Origin: Lysinibacillus sphaericus OT4b.31
GTDB lineage: Bacteria > Bacillota > Bacilli > Bacillales_A > Planococcaceae
DNA length: 64,000 bases
NCBI RefSeq assembly: GCF_000392615.1
Contig: NZ_KB933398.1
Span: 628,391-692,390 of the forward strand
Direction of reading: 5' to 3'
The translations under genes and the position numbers were made by a program. This document shows positions 36,990-44,032 of this stretch, in pieces. How positions within the stretch are numbered: the stretch's first letter is position 1; the number at the start of each line of letters is the position of its first letter. The notes beneath the pieces were generated by a model. It was given only the letters and a program-made list of their open reading frames with translations. It had not been told where the DNA came from and did not search any database.

Positions 36990-38552
36990 TTGGAGAAAGA
37001 GTGTTCAAGATTTATAGGAACGTATTTTTACATGACAGGGGAAGATCTTTGTTGGGAGAATTTGATGGGGGGCTCCGGTTGTATGCTGTTGGATTGTGAT
37101 GAGCAGTTATTCATAACATATAGTGAAAGTGGCGAAAAGGGTGCAGAAAAATTACTTTCAAAATGGGCAGAAATCAACACACAAACGGATCCAAAAATAC
37201 TAGGCACTACACTGTCGCCAAACTTATTTTTGGTTAATGAGGAAGCGGCAATGAATATTGCTTTTTCGACAGCCCGAAAATACTGGGGACGAGTATCTGC
37301 AGATCTGCAACTTTTTTTTGAAAAGCATGGCTTTGATGAAAAATTTGTACATGATCGACTCAATACTTTTTTTTATACGCAAAAAGGGAAAGAAACATTT
37401 TTTGAGCAACTTTTCGCACAGCATACAATGGACTTAGAGCGGTTAATCTGGCTTATTTTCGGAAAGCGTTGGCAGGTAACGTTGCCTGTAGATGACTTAC
37501 AAACAATATTTTTATATAAATTTAAAGATGAATATTTTGTGCATATGATATATAAAGAAGAAGCTTTATTTTGGCACTGGCTTTTTACAAAAAAAGTTTA
37601 TTCACTGCTTATCCACAGACCATTAGAACAATTCACATTTATCCACGAAATGATGCGCCATTTCGAACATTCGGCGCAAATAACTTATGCACATGTGAAT
37701 AACTTTGTGCATAATTACAGAAAAAATCTGGATAAGTGCATAACTTATGTGGATAAACATAATGCAAGTTGTTTGGCAAAAAAACAACTGCGTCTTTATC
37801 AAATTGTGACTCACTATCGTTTGTCGTCAGGGGATTATCAAAGTGTGAAGGCATTGATTACTTCTTTTGAAGGAGATTGGCGCTATTCAATGTATGCATT
37901 AACGGAAAAAGAGAAAGTACTGATTGCGTACATTTTATTGCATATGGGGCATGAGGAGCAGAATTATGAGATGGTTATTCATTATGGAGAGTACTTATTA
38001 GAGGATGAACGACTGAATAATTACGCAATAGAAATTATGCTAGAATATAAGGATTTACTGCCTAATCGAAAGCCAACACCACCGGCTATTATAAAAAATT
38101 ATGCACTAAATTATCTAGAAAATTTGTACGCTGTATTACTTGATAATTATGTGAAAATGGCACGTTATCAAGAAGGGCTAACGCTTATTAAAGAAAATGT
38201 GTTGGCATCCAATAAAAAAATACATGCAGCTTTAGTGCAACAAAACTTTAGTAATGAGCAATTTATCGCAATTGAGGCATCAGTTCAGCAAGATATTGCC
38301 CTACAAGTTAACAATTCGTTGCAACATATTGGTCTATCTGTCGAAGAATGGCGTCAAAATTACCGTAAGCCAGATGCACCTTATTATTTGGTAGCTCAGA
38401 GCGCATCTTTACACATGTTGAATATTTTGAAGGTTTTATTTGTGACTGAACAGTATGAGCTATTTGAAAAATTGATGGAAGTATATAAAAAATATTTACT
38501 CAATGATGATCATTTTGGGAAGTTACGAATGTTTATCAGTGCTTATGTATAA
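36990..38552 (+). CDS. Unrecognised 520-residue cytoplasmic protein
   Basis: I do not recognise this protein. It is predicted soluble and rich in alpha helix, Tyr, His and Leu. The last 250 residues (IAYILLHMGHEEQNYEMVIH, then LENLYAVLLDNYVKMARYQEGLTLIKEN) look like helical TPR-type repeats as in regulators such as the Rap or XRE-linked families, but no HTH is seen. TTG 36990 (AGGA 9 bases upstream) or ATG 37032 could start it; earlier codons lie in the terminator. Bases 37598-37756 within the gene carry a dense cluster of DnaA boxes. A terminator follows. Confidence 0.6.
   Translation: MEKECSRFIGTYFYMTGEDLCWENLMGGSGCMLLDCDEQLFITYSESGEKGAEKLLSKWAEINTQTDPKILGTTLSPNLFLVNEEAAMNIAFSTARKYWGRVSADLQLFFEKHGFDEKFVHDRLNTFFYTQKGKETFFEQLFAQHTMDLERLIWLIFGKRWQVTLPVDDLQTIFLYKFKDEYFVHMIYKEEALFWHWLFTKKVYSLLIHRPLEQFTFIHEMMRHFEHSAQITYAHVNNFVHNYRKNLDKCITYVDKHNASCLAKKQLRLYQIVTHYRLSSGDYQSVKALITSFEGDWRYSMYALTEKEKVLIAYILLHMGHEEQNYEMVIHYGEYLLEDERLNNYAIEIMLEYKDLLPNRKPTPPAIIKNYALNYLENLYAVLLDNYVKMARYQEGLTLIKENVLASNKKIHAALVQQNFSNEQFIAIEASVQQDIALQVNNSLQHIGLSVEEWRQNYRKPDAPYYLVAQSASLHMLNILKVLFVTEQYELFEKLMEVYKKYLLNDDHFGKLRMFISAYV
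37598..37756. promoter_or_regulatory. Cluster of nine DnaA-box-like sequences inside a coding region
   Basis: Exact matches to TTATNCACA are at 37609-37617 (+), 37685-37693 (+), 37694-37702 (-), 37706-37714 (-) and 37748-37756 (-). One-mismatch copies are at 37598 (+), 37639 (+), 37727 (-) and 37735 (-). Two of the exact boxes are the strongest form TTATCCACA. Boxes at 37685 and 37694 abut head to head and make an 18-base near-palindrome. An 8-fixed-base motif is expected about once per 65,000 positions per strand at even base composition, so five in 159 bases is far from chance. Confidence 0.75.
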
Positions 38553-38560
38553 TGTTACAA

Positions 38561-38612
38561 AAAAGAGTGCCTAATGCGTCATATAAAGACGTCATTAGAC
38601 ACTCTCTTTTTA
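38561..38612. terminator. Bidirectional terminator
   Basis: AAAGAGTG and CTAATG-CGTC face GACGTCATTAG and CACTCTCTTT, with A and T runs on the two sides. It separates the 36990 gene (+) from the CoA transferase gene (-). Confidence 0.85.
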
Positions 38613-39794
38613 TTCTAAAACACCGTTTTCTTGTAGAGCAGCAATTTTCTCAGCACTGTAGCCTAGTGCTAACAGAAGTTCTTCATTATGTTCGCCAAGT
38701 TTAGCACCAACATGTTTATACACAGGCTTGTAACCATCAAATTTAAAAGCAGAAGCAATTTGTTTTTGTGTCGTGCCGTCTTTCTTTGGAATATCAACAA
38801 TCATATCACGAGCTTGTAGCTGTGGATGCTTACATGCCTCTGGAAAGGTTAACACGGGTTCTACACAACCTTCGAAATTTTCGTTAAAAACTTCAAGCCA
38901 TTCTTCATAGGTTTTTGATAAAAATGCATCGTGCACTGCCTCTTTAAAACGTATTTGTGTATAGTACGAATCATTAAAAGTGTTATCAATCAACTCAGGA
39001 ATATCAAGTGCCTCGCAAAGTAGTTTACGGAATTGCGGCTCTAGGCTTCCTACTGAGAAAAAGCGACCATCCTTTGTTTTGTAGAAATCGTAATAGCTGC
39101 CGCCGTTTAAAATTTCTTGCTCAGGCTGTGGCACACGATCTCCACCTATATAAGCCGAACCATACATAGCATTAAGTGAAAAAACAGCATCAGTCATACT
39201 AATGTCGACATACTGCCCTTCTCCTGTTTTTTCACGGTGTAAGGCAGCTGCAAGTACCCCGATTGCTGCGTGCATCGTACCACCTGCAATATCTGCCAGC
39301 TGAACGCCCATTGAGACAGGCTTTTTGTCTTTATGACGAGAGTAATCGAGAACGCCTGCAAGTGATAGATAGTTGTTATCATGTCCTGGCCGATTGCTAT
39401 ATGGGCCAGTCTGACCATAGCCTGTAATAGCACAATAAATTAGCTTAGGATTCACTTCTTTTAACGCCTCATAGCCGATGCCAAGACGTTCCATCACCCC
39501 AGGGCGGAATCCTTCAATAATTACGTCGTACTCTTGTACAAGAGACTTTACGATTTCTACAGCCTCTGGTGATTTTAAATTCAAAGTAAGCGACTTTTTG
39601 GAACGGTTCAAATGTTGGTGAATATACGCCTCATGGTCTTCATCGTATGGAGGCATAATACGTGTTAAATCTACGCGCTTAGAAGATTCAACGTGAATGA
39701 CCTCAGCGCCAAGGTCAGCAAATATCATTGTTGCCATTGGTCCTGGTAGTAATGCAGAAAAATCGAGAATTTTTAACCCCTTTAAAATACCCAA
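38610..39794 (-). CDS. CaiB/BaiF-type CoA transferase (class III)
   Basis: A 394-residue class III CoA transferase or alpha-methylacyl-CoA racemase homologue. It moves CoA between carboxylic acids or racemises acyl-CoA. Family start ILKGLKILDFSALLPGPMAT; the catalytic Asp region is GHDNNYLSLAGVL; further blocks are GVQLADIAGGTMHAAIGVLA and YVDISMTDAVFSLNA. The TTG at 39794 is chosen because AAAGGGG lies about 9 bases upstream and the family begins there; the frame is open to 39833. It stands alone, so its acid substrate is unknown. A perfect 20-base palindrome lies upstream and is the likely operator. Confidence 0.88.
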   Translation of the reverse strand: MGILKGLKILDFSALLPGPMATMIFADLGAEVIHVESSKRVDLTRIMPPYDEDHEAYIHQHLNRSKKSLTLNLKSPEAVEIVKSLVQEYDVIIEGFRPGVMERLGIGYEALKEVNPKLIYCAITGYGQTGPYSNRPGHDNNYLSLAGVLDYSRHKDKKPVSMGVQLADIAGGTMHAAIGVLAAALHREKTGEGQYVDISMTDAVFSLNAMYGSAYIGGDRVPQPEQEILNGGSYYDFYKTKDGRFFSVGSLEPQFRKLLCEALDIPELIDNTFNDSYYTQIRFKEAVHDAFLSKTYEEWLEVFNENFEGCVEPVLTFPEACKHPQLQARDMIVDIPKKDGTTQKQIASAFKFDGYKPVYKHVGAKLGEHNEELLLALGYSAEKIAALQENGVLE

Positions 39795-39889
39795 ATCTCC
39801 CAACCCCTTTTTGTGTAGGCTACAAAAGTCCAAACATTTTGTAGCGCTTTTCTCATTATCCCCATATTGTGAAAAGCGTGTTTTACTAC

Positions 39890-39909
39890 ATTCTGTATTA
39901 ATACAGAAT
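39890..39909. promoter_or_regulatory. Perfect 20-base palindrome, probable operator of the CoA transferase gene
   Basis: ATTCTGTATTAATACAGAAT is its own reverse complement and lies about 95 bases upstream of the start. It fits a dimeric repressor (TetR or similar). It does not match the FadR or FapR sites I know, and no regulator gene is adjacent. Confidence 0.6.
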
Positions 39910-40111
39910 ATTATAAATTTATCAGTATTATAACAGAAATATAATTAGATTGACTATGTTAAATTTCATTATAAAATAATTTGTCAGAAAATTATATGTC
40001 AGCATAACAATAAAAGTAAAAAAATTTAGAATATAGATTTTCTGGCAAAATTCAGACAATAAATAGCCGTTATTTGAATATTCAGTCTCGAAATAGAGTT
40101 TGTCTTATTAA

Positions 40112-40372
40112 ATATGAACCCGTTAATTTCCGCTACGGCGGGCGCATTTCGCAGGCACGGCTTCAGTCTCCTCGTCGCTACGCTTCTGCGGGGCCTTCAG
40201 CTCATGCTAATCCCGCAGAAGTCGCCGCCTGCGCTCCAATCAACTAGTGGACGTCTATAAATGATTGAGGTGATGGATAGGGTGAAGAAATATAAATAAT
40301 GAACGACATCAATTAGAAGTGCTGACAGTTGACCAAATGGTGCCGGAAGATCATTTAGTACGCAAATTGTAA
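40112..40372 (+). mobile_element. IS1182-type left end, copy D, with transposase N-terminus
   Basis: GC-rich unit 40112-40262, then the leader TGATTGAGGTGATGGATA and transposase code NNERHQLEVLTVDQMVPEDH up to a stop at 40370-40372. VLTVDQMVPEDHLVRK is the conserved start region of IS1182 transposases. The element is cut off by copy E. It shows that the GC-rich unit lies just upstream of the transposase start. Confidence 0.75.
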
Positions 40373-40375
40373 TTT

Positions 40376-40560
40376 ATATGAACCCGTTGATTTCCGCTAC
40401 GGCGGGCGCTTTTCGCTGGCACGGCTTCAGTCTCCTCGTCGCTACGCTTCTGCGGGGTCTTCAGCTCATGCTAATCCCGCAGAAGTCGCCGCCTGCGCTC
40501 CATATCAACTAGTGGACGTCTATAAATGATTGAGGTGATGGATAAACATAAATAATGAAC
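40376..40560 (+). mobile_element. IS1182-type left end, copy E, tandem to copy D
   Basis: The GC-rich unit, the leader TGATTGAGGTGATGGATA and the first transposase codons (AATAATGAACGACAACAA) recur right after copy D and then stop. Two left ends in direct tandem suggest recombination or insertion of one element into another. 39910-40111 before them is AT-rich and holds nothing recognised. Confidence 0.7.
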
Positions 40561-40598
40561 GACAACAATAGGCTTATGAAAAATCGATAATAGTACCT

Positions 40599-41519
40599 TT
40601 ACTCGGAATAGAAATTAATGGTGTAATACGGAGCTCCATTATCCTTAAAAGAAACCCCAACAAAAACGTGTGTAAATTCTTTTCTTAAAATATTTCTCCG
40701 ATGTCCTGCTGAATTCATCAACGCTTCATGGGCAAAGATGCTATTAAACTGACCGTAAGCAATATTCTCTCCATACCAATAGAAGTTTACCCCACCAGCC
40801 ACTAGGCGATCATTGGAATGATTTCCTAGGTGATCCTCATGACTAAAGAAATTATGTGTAATCATATTACTACTATGCTGACGAGCAATATGATTATAAT
40901 TTTTTTCATAGATAAGGGGCTGTAATCCTTCTGTTACACGATTGTGGTTAATGAGTGTAAACATCAATTCTTCCAGTCCTGTGCGCAGTGCTTCTGAAGG
41001 GGAATTATAATAACCAGGCTTGGACATTTCAGTTGTAGTGGATACCCACGTAACGGAACGAACAATACCGTTTTTATGCAAATCATAGAAAAACGTGACA
41101 TAGTTTTGATTAATTAGATAAGTCCCATGGGTAAGGTTGCCTGCTTGATCATTATAATTAAGCAAATAACTCGTGTTATGTCGGTGAATTGCTGTGAGAG
41201 GCAAGCCGTATTTCTTTTCTACAGCGGTGCGATTAGCACCAATCTGAATCCCAAAAATGTTATACCCAATGCGTGTTTCATAGCCACCAACCTTTTTATC
41301 ATGTTGTGTGCCAACAAGATAAAATTGAGCGTCATCATCATAAAAACGATTCCACACCATATCATATTCACTTTGGTAGCACGCAAGCGGTAGAGGCTTA
41401 AAAGGCGGAATTTTGTTTCCTGCCAATTTTGTAGACGACGCTTTCTTTTGAATCAGAGAAGCGTTCCCCAAAAAAGCCATGCTGAAGCTGAAAAGCAATG
41501 GAGCAGTTCTACGTAACAT
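40599..41519 (-). CDS. CAP/SCP-domain protein with CAP-associated N-terminal domain (YlbC-like)
   Basis: A 306-residue exported protein with a short hydrophobic N-terminus (residues 5-22). A CAP-associated domain follows (IGYNIFGIQIGANRTAVEKKYGLP, seen in pieces), then a CAP/PR-1 domain from about residue 185: LINHNRVTEGLQPL, IARQHSSNMITHNFFSH, GENIAYGQFNSIFAHEALM, NSAGHRRNIL. These include the four conserved His/Glu positions. Homologues such as B. subtilis YlbC are of unknown function, and some relate to sporulation or the cell wall. AGAGGG precedes the ATG. Confidence 0.85.
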   Translation of the reverse strand: MLRRTAPLLFSFSMAFLGNASLIQKKASSTKLAGNKIPPFKPLPLACYQSEYDMVWNRFYDDDAQFYLVGTQHDKKVGGYETRIGYNIFGIQIGANRTAVEKKYGLPLTAIHRHNTSYLLNYNDQAGNLTHGTYLINQNYVTFFYDLHKNGIVRSVTWVSTTTEMSKPGYYNSPSEALRTGLEELMFTLINHNRVTEGLQPLIYEKNYNHIARQHSSNMITHNFFSHEDHLGNHSNDRLVAGGVNFYWYGENIAYGQFNSIFAHEALMNSAGHRRNILRKEFTHVFVGVSFKDNGAPYYTINFYSE

Positions 41520-41844
41520 TTAAATCAAACCCTCTTGTGTAAAATTACAAATCATATCAAAAAAGTATCGAAAATAGAGTAGCTTTATAGATATAAAATT
41601 ACTACATTTCTACCTGTTATACGATATAAAGATTTTGGTATTTCTCCTACTATATGACTTTGGTTATAGAGTTATCTGAGAAAAAACACGATTTTGACAT
41701 ATTCCCTTCTGAAAAAAACAAGGTAGTATGCTTAATTGGGAATATTTTGTGCTTTAATAGATGAATAGAGAAAATATTTGGTTTTTATCGTGAAGAGATA
41801 GTCGCGATGAAAAGAAATACTATAAATAGGGGTAAAGAATAGAA
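41520..41844. other. Divergent intergenic region
   Basis: About 325 AT-rich bases between the CAP-domain gene (-) and the diguanylate cyclase gene (+). TTGACA occurs at 41694 but has no -10 at proper spacing. No riboswitch core is seen. Confidence 0.4.
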
Positions 41845-43413
41845 ATGAAATCAAGACAAATAAAATTGAAGCATTTGATTATGGGTGTGGCGATGGCTGC
41901 ATTCTTCTTCACTAGTATAGGTAGCATTTGGAGCGGCTATCGAATGAATGTCGATTCCATAAAGGAAAATTCTCTAGAAACGAACCGTGTATATGCGCAA
42001 AAGTTAGCGACAACTGCTAGTTCTTATTTAGAAGAGTCATTTCAGATTTTAGGATATAGTGCCGGAACCATCGTGTCTAAAATGAATGACGAAACTGCGT
42101 TAAATGAAGTAACCGAACGACTGAAAATGCAAAATAATATGTTCAATTCGGTGCTTGTAACCAATGCAGACGGTCTTGTGTTATCAGTTTCTCCTCCCTC
42201 TGTAGAAGTGAAGGGGGAAGTGTTAACCTCTGTAGGGGCTAAAGAAGCATTATCTAAGAAGATTCCCCTTGTGTCCAAGCCTTATGAGGGACTAACAGGA
42301 CGACTCATCATTTTTATTTCGTATCCGATTTTTTCAGAGACGGATGAATACTTAGGGATGGTAGCTGGGACAATTTTTTTGAAGGAGCAAAACGTCTTTT
42401 ATTCCCTCCTTGGGGAGCATTTTTATCATGATGGTTCATATGTGTATGTAGTGGATGCGGATGGTCGTGTTATTTATCATCAGGACCCTAGTCGCATTAA
42501 TGATATCGCGATAGAAAATAAAGTTGTTCAGGCGGTTGTTGCTGGAAAGAGCGGGTCACGGTTAATTGTAAATACAAAAGGCGTTAAGATGCTTGCAGGC
42601 TATAGTACAGTTCCGTTAGCAGGGTGGGGTGTCGTCTCACAGCGACCATTAAATGTTGCATTAGAACCGTCATTCGATCGTGTACAGGATGTAGGAATAA
42701 AAGCGTTACCTCTTATGTTGGTATCTATTATTATTGTACTTTGGGCAGCCGCACGTATTGCACATCCATTGCAGCAATTAGCGACCTTAACAGAGGAGAG
42801 CTTGGATAAGAAAAATGTAGAAGGGTTAAAATCCGTTCGCAGTTGGTATTTTGAAGCCTATTATTTGAAAAGTGCGCTTGTCCGAAGCTTGTCGTTTTTA
42901 CAGGGACAAGTGTCGTATTTTAAGGATCAATCCACGACTGATCCTTTAACAGGTGTCACGAATCGCCGGACAATGGATACCGTGTTAGCAAAATGGCGGG
43001 AAGAAAAATTACCACATGCAATTATTTTGTTGGACTTGGATTATTTTAAGAGTGTCAATGATACGTATGGCCATGCTGTGGGGGATAAGGTACTCCAATA
43101 TTTAGCCAACAATATGAAGGCCGTAGCACGAGAGGGAGATATTTGCTGTCGCTACGGTGGTGAAGAATTTATTATGCTATTGCCAAATACAACATCTGAA
43201 GAAGCGGTACAAGTTGCTGAGCAACTACGTGAAACTTTAGCTAATTCCATTAGTCCATGTGGTCGTCCAGTGACGTTATCAGCAGGGATTGCCGTGTATC
43301 CACAAATGGCCAATACAACAGAAAGGCTTATCGAGGCTGCAGATAGTGCACTGTATCTCGCAAAACAAACTGGACGAAATCGAGTCTTAGTAGTACACCA
43401 AGAAAAAATATAA
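41845..43413 (+). CDS. Membrane diguanylate cyclase (dCache-GGDEF)
   Basis: A 522-residue signalling protein that makes c-di-GMP from two GTP. Helix 1 (residues 11-31) and helix 2 (about 282-302) flank an external dCache sensor. The cytoplasmic part has a linker and then a GGDEF domain beginning DPLTGVTNRRTMD (about residue 370). The active site reads RYGGEEF, a valid variant. An inhibitory site R-x-x-D (REGD) lies five residues before it, so product feedback is likely. The sensed ligand is unknown. The gene is monocistronic. Confidence 0.92.
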   Translation: MKSRQIKLKHLIMGVAMAAFFFTSIGSIWSGYRMNVDSIKENSLETNRVYAQKLATTASSYLEESFQILGYSAGTIVSKMNDETALNEVTERLKMQNNMFNSVLVTNADGLVLSVSPPSVEVKGEVLTSVGAKEALSKKIPLVSKPYEGLTGRLIIFISYPIFSETDEYLGMVAGTIFLKEQNVFYSLLGEHFYHDGSYVYVVDADGRVIYHQDPSRINDIAIENKVVQAVVAGKSGSRLIVNTKGVKMLAGYSTVPLAGWGVVSQRPLNVALEPSFDRVQDVGIKALPLMLVSIIIVLWAAARIAHPLQQLATLTEESLDKKNVEGLKSVRSWYFEAYYLKSALVRSLSFLQGQVSYFKDQSTTDPLTGVTNRRTMDTVLAKWREEKLPHAIILLDLDYFKSVNDTYGHAVGDKVLQYLANNMKAVAREGDICCRYGGEEFIMLLPNTTSEEAVQVAEQLRETLANSISPCGRPVTLSAGIAVYPQMANTTERLIEAADSALYLAKQTGRNRVLVVHQEKI

Positions 43414-43642
43414 AATAATGAAGATAAACAGGCTTACATCTGTAATTATTGGGGTACATGATTAATGCGACGGACATTTGGGCAAGCTATTTTTAGTCAT
43501 TCGCCATATGACTCAAAAACTTCGCTCAAATAATACGTAAACTCGGGACACATCTCTCGATCGACTTGGCAAGACGTAAGGTTATCCCCCTTTCCCTTAT
43601 GACAACACAAGGACGACTAGATGTATGCCTATATATCGTAAA

Positions 43643-43676
43643 GGCCAAGAGAGCACCGATGCTTCTTGGCTTTTTA
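43643..43676 (+). terminator. Terminator hairpin
   Basis: GCCAAGA pairs with TCTTGGC, followed by TTTTTATA. It closes the GC-richer stretch 43470-43640 and lies 230 bases after the cyclase gene, which has no nearer terminator. Confidence 0.7.
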
Positions 43677-43796
43677 TAATACATAAAAGTAATTTCAAGA
43701 CAGCTCTTTCCGGTTTAATATAGGTTAAATTATATTTTTTACTTCAGATTGAATAAATTGAAATATGGGAAATGATAAGTGGTTGGTTAGTAGGCG

Positions 43797-43838
43797 GTTT
43801 GGATTGCTGTGACGTACAGTGTCCAAACTGTTTTTTTT
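43797..43838 (+). terminator. Strong hairpin with T run upstream of the SLH protein gene
   Basis: GTTTGGA and CTGT pair with ACAG and TCCAAAC, then TG and eight T. It lies about 195 bases before the SLH gene. It may be an attenuator in its leader or the terminator of an unseen transcript. Confidence 0.7.
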
Positions 43839-44032
43839 GTTGGCTATAATCGACAGCTTTATTCCTCGAGTGCAGTGTGGGAGAAAACCTACTTACACTA
43901 AGGATAATATCAATGCTTTTCCTCTCATTATTTTAGAATTATCTATGAAGGTACGCTATCAACCTGTCGATATAAAGGGTATGATGAAAATAATATTGCA
44001 CGCATCAATCTTTAATCGAAAGGAAGAGTGAG

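Larger units (their letters stand above)
43414..44032. other. Long gap before the SLH protein gene; two hairpins and an unexplained GC-richer stretch
   Basis: Over 600 bases. 43470-43640 is richer in G and C than the flanks, with many small inverted repeats (AGTCAT...ATGACT near 43493; TCGATCGA at 43559). It ends in a terminator hairpin at 43643. I could not match it to a known riboswitch or small RNA. A short frame at 43819-44031 reads through the terminator stem and has no ribosome binding site, so I do not call it. Confidence 0.35.

Noticed and set aside
37598..37756. Chromosomal origin of replication
   Set aside because: DnaA boxes are dense, but they lie inside a gene, there is no dnaA/dnaN neighbourhood and no clear AT-rich unwinding element. 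A titration or regulatory cluster fits better.
43414..43680. c-di-GMP riboswitch near the diguanylate cyclase gene
   Set aside because: No GEMM-type conserved core (GGCAAA with GACGCAAAGCC) was found; the region is reported only as unexplained.
43819..44031. Apparent 70-residue gene just before the SLH protein gene
   Set aside because: It starts in the stem of a strong terminator, has no ribosome binding site and no recognisable features.
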